A stretch of 19,554 bases of DNA from Candidatus Krumholzibacteriia bacterium (GTDB lineage: Bacteria; Krumholzibacteriota; Krumholzibacteriia; LZORAL124-64-63), in NCBI GenBank assembly GCA_029935695.1, contig JAOZJV010000004.1, positions 4,768 through 24,321 on the forward strand. Direction: 5' to 3'. The position numbers and the translations under genes were made by a program. Below are positions 1 to 6,553 of the stretch, one piece after another (the stretch's first letter is position 1; each line of letters begins with the position of its first letter). The notes below the pieces were generated by a model. It was not told where the DNA came from. It saw only the letters and a program-made list of their open reading frames with translations, and did no database searches.

Positions 1-345
1 ATGGGATTATATCCAGAGCGAGGGCAGATTGCCGTGCATGGCGGAGCAGTGCATCTTTCCCGTGAATCCCTCATTGGATCTGATGGAAATGTTATCTTTG
101 GATATCTTGGGACCATCAGTCAGCATGAAGACGGTTCGATAAGTCAACGTGTGTTGACAAGCCATCCCGTCATTTCTCTTTCGCAGGAGCATGGAATCGT
201 TGAATTTCAGGATAAAAATCCCTCAAAACTCGGGAATCTTGAAATCGGTGACCTTATTTTGATCTGGCCTGTGCATTCCTGTCTAACTTGTGATCTTTCA
301 AAAGCATACATCACAATATCTGGTGATGTTTTGAGCAAATTTTAA
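1..345 (+). CDS. DSD1 / D-threonine aldolase-type PLP enzyme, C-terminal part (5' end outside window)
   Basis: This is the C-terminal part of a fold-type III PLP enzyme of the alanine racemase-like D-serine dehydratase/D-threonine aldolase group. These enzymes cleave or deaminate D-amino acids and use a divalent metal beside PLP. The sequence shows the C-terminal beta-domain signature: a SQEHG segment near residue 61 of the visible part and PVHSC near 90-94. In the family, the His and Cys of the P-x-H-x-C motif are metal ligands. The frame is open from base 1, so the ATG at position 1 may be an internal Met; full-length members are about 370-420 residues and the PLP-lysine domain would lie upstream. 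It ends with TAA at 343-345. Substrate (D-Ser, D-Thr or another D-amino acid) cannot be assigned. No clear terminator follows. Confidence 0.72.
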   Translation: MGLYPERGQIAVHGGAVHLSRESLIGSDGNVIFGYLGTISQHEDGSISQRVLTSHPVISLSQEHGIVEFQDKNPSKLGNLEIGDLILIWPVHSCLTCDLSKAYITISGDVLSKF

Positions 346-538
346 TCAAATTATCCATACATTTATTAACAGACTGCAAAATTTTTTCGTTTTTGAACTT
401 TTTTCTACCAAAAGACCTCAATAATTGGTACAATTGACTCAGTAAGTTCATATTACCAAAGACAGAAAGGGCCATGGTGGCCTTGTTTTGTCACATTAGT
501 CCGGGTCGCCCCCGGTACTTTCCTTGAGGAGAACAACA
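346..538 (+). other. Intergenic leader region: AT-rich tract, two small hairpins, possible 17-codon leader ORF
   Basis: This stretch of about 190 bp separates the aldolase-like gene from the secreted-protein gene. Its first half (346-460) is AT-rich with several T runs. It then holds an inverted repeat GGCCA-TGG-TGGCC at 470-482 and a CCGGG/CCCGG hairpin at 501-515, both in the probable 5' leader of the next gene. An ATG at 474 opens a 17-codon frame ending in TGA at 525-527, which overlaps the ribosome binding site of the downstream gene. Whether the small frame is translated cannot be told from sequence. I see no convincing terminator for the upstream gene. Confidence 0.4.
426..434 (+). promoter_or_regulatory. 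Possible extended -10 promoter element for the secreted-protein gene
   Basis: The sequence TG-G-TACAAT at 426-434 matches an extended -10 (TGn plus a 5/6 match to TATAAT). No good -35 is found at 16-18 bp, which extended -10 promoters tolerate. An alternative is an ECF-type element: GAACTT at 395-400 followed after 16-17 bp by CTCAAT. Both would leave a leader of about 100 nt. Low certainty. Confidence 0.3.
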
Positions 539-1186
539 ATGCGCTTGTTAAAGATTGCCTTGCTGACCGCTGTCATGCTCACCCTGCCCCTGGTTGCCAA
601 CGCGCAGCTGGTCCTGACCGGTACTTTTGACGGTCCTCTCCCAGGTGGATTACCTAAAGGCGTCGAGCTTTTTGTGATCGGTGACATCGCCGACCTTTCT
701 GCTTACGGTCTTGGCTCTGCCAACAACGGTGGTGGCACCGATGGTCAGGAATTCACTTTCCCCGCAGACGCTGCTGCTGCTGGCTCGTATATCTGGGTTA
801 CAACCAGTGATGTTGAATTTGAAGCATTCTTCGGTTTTGCTGCTTCTTACATCGATGATACTGGTGCAATGAACATCAATGGCGATGACGCTATCGAACT
901 GTTCCACAACGACATTGTAGTGGATATCTTTGGTGATATCGATGTGGACGGAACCGGCGAACCTTGGGAACACCTGGACAGCTGGGCTTACCGTGTAAAC
1001 AACACCGGTCCTGACGGTGACATCTTCGTTTTGGAAAACTGGACCTTCGGTGGACCTAACTTGTTCGACGGTACCCTCACCAACGACGAAGCTGATCCTT
1101 CCATGCCCATCGGCACCTTCTCCATGGAGACCGTTGGCACCAGCAGCCAGAGCATGGATTCCATCAAAGCTCTGTACAACAACTAG
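539..1186 (+). CDS. Secreted protein with lamin-tail-like beta-sandwich domain
   Basis: A 215-residue exported protein of unknown function. The start is the ATG at 539, preceded by GAGGAG at 526-531; a TTG at 524 in the same frame would place the Shine-Dalgarno inside the gene and is rejected. Residues 1-22 form a signal peptide (MRLLK, hydrophobic core, ANA-QL cleavage site). The mature part is acidic and rich in Gly, Asp and Asn. Its pattern (LVLTGTFDGPLPGGLPKGVELFV, then YGLGSANNGGGTDGQEFTF, NGDDAIELFHN, DIFGDIDVDG, W-AYR, NWTFGGPN) is typical of secreted proteins and extracellular nucleases carrying a lamin-tail-like domain. The visible length is just one such domain with no nuclease or C-terminal sorting domain. 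It stands alone between a structured leader and a strong terminator, suggesting a monocistronic, possibly well-expressed gene. The role may be surface adhesion or binding, which is inference only. Confidence 0.75.
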   Translation: MRLLKIALLTAVMLTLPLVANAQLVLTGTFDGPLPGGLPKGVELFVIGDIADLSAYGLGSANNGGGTDGQEFTFPADAAAAGSYIWVTTSDVEFEAFFGFAASYIDDTGAMNINGDDAIELFHNDIVVDIFGDIDVDGTGEPWEHLDSWAYRVNNTGPDGDIFVLENWTFGGPNLFDGTLTNDEADPSMPIGTFSMETVGTSSQSMDSIKALYNN

Positions 1187-1217
1187 AATATTCTGGTTGT
1201 AACCGGTTTTATGGTAT

Positions 1218-1251
1218 AAAGCGGGCTCCGATATTTCGGAGCCCGCTTTTT
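1218..1251 (+). terminator. Strong Rho-independent terminator
   Basis: A perfect 14-bp stem (1218-1231 with 1236-1249) closes a 4-nt loop TATT and runs into a T tract ending at 1251. It begins 31 bp after the stop of the secreted-protein gene. The AAA at the 5' base of the stem means it could also work, less well, in the reverse direction. Confidence 0.93.
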
Positions 1252-1339
1252 CAACAAAAACCCCTGCCCAAAAAATCCCCGGCAAGAGCCACTTTTTGCA
1301 GGTGCGGCATCTTTATGGAGACCCTCGGAATCAAGGGTT

Positions 1340-1368
1340 TTGTTTCCTGATGTTTCAGTGACTATACT
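1340..1368 (+). promoter_or_regulatory. Sigma-70-type promoter for the thioesterase gene
   Basis: TTGTTT at 1340-1345 and TATACT at 1363-1368 are separated by exactly 17 bp. The -10 matches consensus at 5 of 6 bases and the -35 at 3 of 6. Transcription would start near 1375, about 47 nt before the ATG at 1422. Confidence 0.5.
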
Positions 1369-1421
1369 AAATCAAATCCTCAGGGTCAAAATTTTCCTCC
1401 CCCAACAAAAGGCCAGCCAGC

Positions 1422-1955
1422 ATGCACAACGATGATCAGATTTGGTTGCAACAACCCGTGCCCGGCTCCCAACCTGCGGATCTTCCTTTCCTGGCCCTTG
1501 CCGATACCTTTGTTTCCGGTGACCCGTCCAACCATCGGCTGAGCATTCGTTACTACCAAAAGGATGATGACGGGTCCATGGTTGCAAAAGTTATTTTCGG
1601 CCCGGGAACCCAGGGCCCACCCGACCATGCCCACGGCGGCAGCATGGCCGCCCTGCTGGACGAAGCCATGGGTGGCGCCGCCTGGATGGCCGGTCACCCT
1701 GTGGTGGCCGCTCAACTGAACATCACCTTCCGCACCATGCTGCCTTTGGGAACCCGCTGCCTCGTGCATGCCCGGGTGCTTGAATCCAACGGCCGCAAAA
1801 TCAAAACCACAGCAGAGCTGTGCAGCATGGACGAAGAGCAAATGTATTGCACCGGAGAAGCCCTTTTTGTGACCCTGGATCAGGAAAAAATTGAACAGCT
1901 TTCAGCCAAGGCCCACGTTATTGTCGAGCGCATGCGCGGCAAGGACAAACGTTAA
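1422..1955 (+). CDS. PaaI/THEM4-type hotdog-fold thioesterase
   Basis: A 177-residue hotdog-fold acyl-CoA thioesterase-like protein. The hallmark is the segment GPPDHAHGGSMAALLDEAMG (about residues 66-85), where HGG begins the long hot-dog helix and the acidic residue in LLDEAMG is the usual catalytic or water-positioning position. The strands LNITFRTMLPLGT and VHARVLESNGRKIKTTAEL follow, as in 4HBT-superfamily members. The acyl substrate is not predictable. There is no signal peptide, so it is cytoplasmic. The Shine-Dalgarno is weak (AAAAGG about 10 nt upstream). The gene converges on the DUF3228-like gene and their stop codons overlap in TTAA (1952-1955), leaving no room for a terminator. 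Confidence 0.85.
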   Translation: MHNDDQIWLQQPVPGSQPADLPFLALADTFVSGDPSNHRLSIRYYQKDDDGSMVAKVIFGPGTQGPPDHAHGGSMAALLDEAMGGAAWMAGHPVVAAQLNITFRTMLPLGTRCLVHARVLESNGRKIKTTAELCSMDEEQMYCTGEALFVTLDQEKIEQLSAKAHVIVERMRGKDKR

Positions 1956-2533
1956 TCTTCGCGAACGTGGGCGGTGGCCCGCACGCTCCAGTAATAAATG
2001 GACTGGGCAAACTCTTCGGCAGTGTAAGGCGCGAAGGTTCCGCCTGGCTTTTCCAACATATTACGGGCCATGGTCAGCGGGTCCATGGGTTCGCTTTCTG
2101 CGGCGCCGGCAAGCAGACACACCACTTCCCAATCAAAATCACCGCTGCGGGTGCCATCATTTTCGGTGAGAATTTCAGCCGCATACATCACCACCGAGGC
2201 ATGGACCGGCTTTTCCCGTTCACCATCGGCAGTGATGCGGATGAATGCGTCTTCACCTTTCTGGCGGCGGTCCAAGTGGGCATATAGAACGGTATCCTCG
2301 TCCACCAGAACGGTGCTGCTGACAAAGTTATCAGCGGGCACCGGCACCAGCACCACCTGGTCCAGATCGCTGCGCCCGGCACCCGGCGTGCGCTCAGGCC
2401 AGCCATTTCTCACCAAATCCAGCAACTCTTCAGGCGCGCCTTCGTACCAGGTGTGTTTGCCACCGGGCAGATGCCGGCTGGCAGCAAAATCGCTCCAACC
2501 CAGTTTCAGATCGCTAAGGTCATCATTTTTCAA
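1952..2533 (-). CDS. DUF3228 family protein
   Basis: A 193-residue protein that I recognise, from memory, as DUF3228-like. Its key segments are VVLVPVPADNFVSSTVLVDEDT, the stretch VVMYAAEIL, a DWEVVCLLAG strand, and a C-terminal block with EPMDPLTMARNMLEKPGGT followed by YTAEEFAQSIYYWS. These are the features of this widespread single-domain family of unknown biochemical role. No signal peptide, membrane segment or cysteine-rich site is present. The start is a TTG at 2533, supported by AAGGA about 6 nt upstream; no in-frame ATG lies nearby. A six-codon ATG frame (2550 to 2530) lies just upstream and its TGA overlaps the TTG. A TATAAC at 2556-2551 could be a -10, but no good -35 accompanies it. 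Confidence 0.7.
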   Translation of the reverse strand: MKNDDLSDLKLGWSDFAASRHLPGGKHTWYEGAPEELLDLVRNGWPERTPGAGRSDLDQVVLVPVPADNFVSSTVLVDEDTVLYAHLDRRQKGEDAFIRITADGEREKPVHASVVMYAAEILTENDGTRSGDFDWEVVCLLAGAAESEPMDPLTMARNMLEKPGGTFAPYTAEEFAQSIYYWSVRATAHVRED

Positions 2534-2606
2534 GACGAATCCTTCTTCATGTTATATTTTCCCTCAGGGGAGACACAGAACCAAATCAGGCCTCTAAGGA
2601 GACATC

Positions 2607-3086
2607 ATGACCTATCCTGTTAACGACAAGCAACTGATTCGTGACTGCGAAATCGGTGAAGGCACCAAAATCTGGAATTTCGTGAACATGTACGGTTGCA
2701 CCATCGGTCGTGACAGCATGGTGGGCGGGTTTGTGGAAATACAGGAAGGCGTCACCATTGGTGATCGCACCCGCATCCAGAGCCACACCTTCATCTGCGA
2801 CATGGTCAACATCGGCAACGACGTATTTGTGGGCCACGGTGTCATGTTCATCAATGATACCATGCCTCCCCAGCCGGAAAAAGAAAAGTGGTTGCCGACC
2901 ACTATTTGTGATGGTGCCAGCCTCGGTTCAAACAGCACCATCATGCCCGTGCGCGTGGGCAAGGATGCCGTGGTCGGAGCCGGAGCCACCGTGACCAGGG
3001 ATGTACCCGACGGCGCCATCGTCGCCGGTTGCCCCGCGAAAATTCTGCGCTACAAAGAGGGCTATGGCCCGGGAAACACTGAATGA
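2607..3086 (+). CDS. Left-handed beta-helix (hexapeptide repeat) acyltransferase, WlbB/WbpD-like
   Basis: A 159-residue acyltransferase made almost entirely of hexapeptide repeats, for example IGEGTKIWNFV, IGRDSMVGGFVEI, VTIGDRTRIQ, VNIGNDVFVGHGV, SLGSNSTIMP and VRVGKDAVVGAGATV, closing with VPDGAIVAGCPAKILR. This order, with FINDTMPP interrupting the helix at about residues 81-88, matches N-acetyltransferases that modify UDP-amino-sugars in O-antigen and capsule synthesis (the WlbB/WbpD group). His, Asn and Asp around GHGVMFIND are likely active-site candidates. An excellent AAGGAG at 2596-2601 sits 5 nt before the ATG. It has no sugar-synthesis neighbours here; instead its TGA overlaps the ATG of the TonB-receptor gene by 4 bp. 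The acceptor sugar is unknown. Confidence 0.85.
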   Translation: MTYPVNDKQLIRDCEIGEGTKIWNFVNMYGCTIGRDSMVGGFVEIQEGVTIGDRTRIQSHTFICDMVNIGNDVFVGHGVMFINDTMPPQPEKEKWLPTTICDGASLGSNSTIMPVRVGKDAVVGAGATVTRDVPDGAIVAGCPAKILRYKEGYGPGNTE

Positions 3087-5068
3087 ACCTGTCGTTGATT
3101 TTAAAAACCGTGGCTGCCAGCCTGGCAGCTGCGGTTTTTTTCAATACTTCTTTTGCTGCCACCGCTCCGGTGGATTCTGCTTATGTGCAGATGGAAGAGC
3201 TTGTCGTCAGCGGGGAAGCTGCCGCAGCCCCCGTGCCGGGCAGCACCAAAATCAGCGCCCCCGCCGTAACTTTGCAGGATCCCGGCTCTCTGGCCGACCT
3301 CGGTGGCATCCTGCCTTCGGTGCGCGTGGCCACCAACAGCCGCGGCGACAGTCACCTGATGATTCGCGGCGCTCCCGAACGCCACAGCCAGGCTTTTCTC
3401 GATGGCATTCCCTTGAATTTGCCCTGGGATGAACGGGTGGATCTGGAAACAATTCCCATCACCGGAGTGGGCCGACTGGAAGGCCGGCGCGGGCTTCCGT
3501 CATTGCTTGACGGCCCCGGCGTGCTGGCCGGCAGCGTGCGCATTTTACCTCCCCAACTGGATGGACTCAGCCAGCGCACTCAGGTTTCTCTGGCTGCCGG
3601 CGAGCATGGTCTGGGCCGTGCCAGCCTCACTCATCAGCATGAAACCGGTGCGTGGGAAGTGCTTGGGGCGGGCAGTCTGCAGAAACGCGACGCCTGGCCT
3701 TTGCCCGAAGGGGGCGACCTGCGGCAAAACAGCGATCTGGAGCAATACTCCTTGCTGCTGCGCGGCAGCCGGACAGTGGCAAACACGGGTCGGTTGAATC
3801 TGCTGGCCACGGGTTGGTCCGGAGAAAAAGGTGTGCCTGCGGAAATGCATCTGGGAGATGATGCCCGATTTTGGCGCTACCCCGTACGCAAGAGGGCATT
3901 GTTTGGCGCGTCGGTGGCCCTGCCCATGGGTCGCTGGGATGTAACATCCCTGTTGGCCGGCGATTTTTATGCCCAGGAAATCGACCCGCGCGGCCCGGAC
4001 AACTGGGACGCGCCCCTGGCCGAAGGCGATGATTATGAAAAAGATTTCGACCGCACCGGCCATGCTCAATTTGGCCTGACCCGCTGGATTGGTGACGACA
4101 GCCGCCTGTCTTTCCAGGGCAATGCCCGCTACACCCAGCACCGGGAAATCCTGACCTTCGGTGGCCCCACCAACAGTTACGCCCAGTGGATGACCGGCCT
4201 GGTCGCCGAAGCAGAACATCACTTCAATCAAAAGTGGGGTGTGCGGGCAGGTGCCGGATGGGATCATGCCGCCACCCCTGAATCCGGCCACAAGACCAAG
4301 GCCAATAGTTTCAATGCTCCTGCCTTGAATCTGCGCCTGAGTCATCAGCTGAACAAGAACAGTGAATTGTACGTTTCAGGCAGCCGGCGCAGTCGTTTCC
4401 CTTCCCTTCGGGAATTGTACAGCGGAGCCCTGGGCCGCTTTGTGCCCAACCCCCACTTGCGTCCCGAGCAGCAGGATCTTCTGGAAGCTGGCATCACCGC
4501 CCAGGACAATCGCTGGCATTTCACCGGCGCCGCCTTCCTCCAGTATTTGAAAGACGGTATTGAGAAGGAAGCCCTGCCCGGGCCGGAAAGACAATTCATG
4601 CGCGTGAACCGTACAAAAATCAGGGTGCCGGGATTGGAACTTGCCGGTGGGTGGCGCCTGCACCATGACTGGGAGATCACCGCCCAGCACACCATCATGG
4701 CAGCAAAAGTTGAAGTGGATGGCTCTTTCGATCAGCCCGCCGAAGACCGACCGGATTATCTGTCCCACCTGGGCATACACTATCAGGGATTCACCGGTCC
4801 CGGGGCTTTCCTTGAAGCGGCCCTCACCGGCCCCCGCTGGAGTGCGGATGTCACTGATGCGGACGATGGTCTGACACGTTTGCCGGCAGGAGTGTGCTGG
4901 AACATGCGTCTGAGTTGGCGTTGGGAACTGGGTGGGGACGATTCCCATGGCAAGGAGCTGGAAGCGCATCTGCGTCTGGACAATATCTTTGATCAGTGGA
5001 CTGATTATCAGGTGGGACTGCCGGAGCCGGGGCGGATTTTTTCCGGAGGATTGATGCTCAGGATGTGA
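3083..5068 (+). CDS. TonB-dependent outer-membrane receptor
   Basis: A 661-residue TonB-dependent receptor that imports a substrate across the outer membrane using TonB-ExbBD energy. Residues 1-25 form a signal peptide ending at SFA-AT. A short TonB-box-like stretch MEELVVSG lies at about 37-44. The plug domain spans about 60-160 and includes LPSVRVATN, MIRGAPERHSQAFLDGIPLN and RLEGRRGLPSLLDG. The rest is a barrel of alternating aromatic strands, with a typical LRELYSG and NPHLRPEQ segment near 440-465 and a C-terminal strand ending RIFSGGLMLRM. The last residue is Met rather than the usual aromatic. The start ATG overlaps the acyltransferase stop (ATGA), with only a weak Shine-Dalgarno, so translation is probably coupled. 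The substrate (siderophore, vitamin, glycan) cannot be told; it is shorter than typical siderophore receptors (about 700) and near BtuB size. Confidence 0.92.
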   Translation: MNLSLILKTVAASLAAAVFFNTSFAATAPVDSAYVQMEELVVSGEAAAAPVPGSTKISAPAVTLQDPGSLADLGGILPSVRVATNSRGDSHLMIRGAPERHSQAFLDGIPLNLPWDERVDLETIPITGVGRLEGRRGLPSLLDGPGVLAGSVRILPPQLDGLSQRTQVSLAAGEHGLGRASLTHQHETGAWEVLGAGSLQKRDAWPLPEGGDLRQNSDLEQYSLLLRGSRTVANTGRLNLLATGWSGEKGVPAEMHLGDDARFWRYPVRKRALFGASVALPMGRWDVTSLLAGDFYAQEIDPRGPDNWDAPLAEGDDYEKDFDRTGHAQFGLTRWIGDDSRLSFQGNARYTQHREILTFGGPTNSYAQWMTGLVAEAEHHFNQKWGVRAGAGWDHAATPESGHKTKANSFNAPALNLRLSHQLNKNSELYVSGSRRSRFPSLRELYSGALGRFVPNPHLRPEQQDLLEAGITAQDNRWHFTGAAFLQYLKDGIEKEALPGPERQFMRVNRTKIRVPGLELAGGWRLHHDWEITAQHTIMAAKVEVDGSFDQPAEDRPDYLSHLGIHYQGFTGPGAFLEAALTGPRWSADVTDADDGLTRLPAGVCWNMRLSWRWELGGDDSHGKELEAHLRLDNIFDQWTDYQVGLPEPGRIFSGGLMLRM

Positions 5069-5095
5069 TGCCCCCCGGGCGGTACCCGAGGGGCA
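5069..5095. terminator. Weak shared hairpin between convergent genes
   Basis: TGCCCC (5069-5074) pairs with GGGGCA (5090-5095), then CGGG (5076-5079) with CCCG (5085-5088) around a 5-nt loop, with one C/A mismatch. It fills most of the 38-bp gap between the receptor stop and the rubrerythrin stop. There is no T tract on either strand, so it may only pause polymerase or protect mRNA ends. Confidence 0.35.
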
Positions 5096-5106
5096 ACTCC
5101 GAACAC

Positions 5107-5604
5107 TTAAACCAACCCGAACTTCTCACCCTTCACTCCGCAAATGGGGCAATTATCCGGTGCGGATCCAAACTCGATGTGACCGCAAACAGGGCACAGG
5201 TAAAATTTCACTTCGGTCAAATCTTCACCCTTTTCCGCTGCTTCAAGAGCCAGAGCGTACAGCTTGGCGTGCACTTCCTCGGCTTCCACCGCGTAGGCGA
5301 ACATGCGCTTGGCTTTGTGGCCTTCGGCCTCGGCCTGCTCCAGCATGGGCGGGTACATTTTTTCAAATTCAAAGGTCTCGCCACCGATGGCGGCCTTCAG
5401 ATTATCCACTGTGGAGTTCACACCATCGAGGGATTTGAAATGACCGGCGGCATGGATGCGCTCGGCCTCGGCCGTGGTGCGAAAAAGACGGGCGATGTTC
5501 GGCTTACCATCTTTTTCGGCAGCTTCGGCAAAAGATGTGTACTTCTGAAATGCCTGGCTTTCACCGGCAAAAGCTTCCTTCAGATTATCGTTCGTGCTGG
5601 GCAT
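5107..5604 (-). CDS. rbr: Rubrerythrin
   Basis: A 165-residue rubrerythrin, a non-haem diiron peroxidase that detoxifies hydrogen peroxide in anaerobes and microaerophiles. The N-terminal ferritin-like four-helix bundle (about 1-130) carries the diiron ligand motifs: GES at 14-16, EAERIHA at about 46-52, GGETFEFE at 75-82 and EAEEVHA at 107-113. A C-terminal rubredoxin-like domain has CPVC at 137-140 and CPIC at 152-155, which bind one iron. The start is the ATG at 5604, preceded by AAAGGAAA; the frame extends further upstream but without a better start. It follows ptb by 22 bp on the same strand and is probably the last gene of that operon, linking oxidative-stress defence to acyl-phosphate metabolism. 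Confidence 0.95.
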   Translation of the reverse strand: MPSTNDNLKEAFAGESQAFQKYTSFAEAAEKDGKPNIARLFRTTAEAERIHAAGHFKSLDGVNSTVDNLKAAIGGETFEFEKMYPPMLEQAEAEGHKAKRMFAYAVEAEEVHAKLYALALEAAEKGEDLTEVKFYLCPVCGHIEFGSAPDNCPICGVKGEKFGLV

Positions 5605-5626
5605 CGGATTTCCTTTCGTTGGCTGG

Positions 5627-6547
5627 TCACCTGACCAGGCGGCACCCCATGGCAATACTCAGGAACTTGGATTCTTCATCATCTGCCCGGCTAGTCAAGA
5701 CACATGGAGCCGACGTCCCCACCACAGCCGCCGCCAAACGAGCATTTGATAATATTGTAGAGGCCTTGTAAAAAACATTTCCGGTTTCAATATTGGGGAA
5801 AACCAGAATGTCCGCTTTCCCACCCACTGGTGAATCCAGCCCCTTAATCTTACAGGCTTCAGGAGAAAGCGCCACATCCAGGGCCAAAGGGCCATCGACA
5901 ATGCAACCGGTGATATCACCTTGCTCGTGGAGGTTTTTCAACACTGCAGCATCCACTGTGGCAACCATGTGCTTATTCACTTTTTCCGTGGCGGCAATTA
6001 TTGCAGCGTGAGGATTTTCCACTCCAAAACTGTGAGCCGCCTGGACGCAATATTTCAGGATCTGGACCTTGGCGTTCACATCGGGTGCGGGGATGATCGC
6101 TACATCCGCTACAAACAGCAGCTTGTCATGGCTCTTGATGTAGGCCGGCAGCTCCAGCACCGTCACATGAGAAAGAATATTTCCCGAGGGCAGAAGTCCC
6201 GTCTCTTTGTTGAGAATTTGCTTCATGTAATCGCTGGTGGCAATCAGGCCCTTCATCAGGACATCGGCCTCGCCCGAACGCACCATGGACACGGCCCTGG
6301 TGCCGGCGGTGACCGTATCCATCTCATTCACAACATTGAAGACATTGGCGTCGAGACCAAATTCATCGCACAGTGTTTTGATGCGCTCGCTGTCACCAAC
6401 CAGGGTCACCTCGGCAATATTTTCGCTGGCAGCACGGGCGGCTGCGGCAATGGTGTTCGGGTCGTGACCGGCGGCGATGGCCACCCGGCGGGAGGGTTTG
6501 TCTTTCAGGTCCTGTACCAGTTGATCCAGATTCTTGATGGCGCCCAT
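5627..6547 (-). CDS. ptb: Phosphate butyryltransferase (phosphate acyltransferase family)
   Basis: A 306-residue enzyme of the PTA/PTB family, close to the usual length of phosphate butyryltransferase (about 300). It interconverts acyl-CoA plus phosphate with acyl phosphate plus CoA; with butyrate kinase this gives ATP and a short-chain acid, or activates the acid in reverse. Visible motifs: RVAIAAGHDPNTIAAAARA at the N-terminus, ADVLMKGLIATSDYMKQIL at about 94-112, LLFVADVAIIPAPD, VDGPLALDVALS at about 216-227, and FPNIETGNVFYKAS for the phosphate/CoA site. Butyryl specificity is inferred from the linked kinase and general pattern; branched-chain acyl groups are equally possible. The ATG lies 6 nt after the TAA of the upstream fusion gene, in the same frame, with its Shine-Dalgarno (GAAGGA) inside the end of that gene. 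Confidence 0.87.
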   Translation of the reverse strand: MGAIKNLDQLVQDLKDKPSRRVAIAAGHDPNTIAAAARAASENIAEVTLVGDSERIKTLCDEFGLDANVFNVVNEMDTVTAGTRAVSMVRSGEADVLMKGLIATSDYMKQILNKETGLLPSGNILSHVTVLELPAYIKSHDKLLFVADVAIIPAPDVNAKVQILKYCVQAAHSFGVENPHAAIIAATEKVNKHMVATVDAAVLKNLHEQGDITGCIVDGPLALDVALSPEACKIKGLDSPVGGKADILVFPNIETGNVFYKASTILSNARLAAAVVGTSAPCVLTSRADDEESKFLSIAMGCRLVR

Positions 6548-6553
6548 GTATCT

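Noticed and set aside
524..538. TTG at 524 as start of the secreted protein
   Set aside because: It would place the GAGGAG ribosome binding site inside the gene and put Arg-Arg-Thr-Thr before a normal signal peptide; ATG at 539 is well supported.
5605..5655. Longer rubrerythrin start at 5655
   Set aside because: It would overlap the end of ptb and add 17 residues not seen in the family; ATG at 5604 has a good Shine-Dalgarno and matches the family N-terminus.
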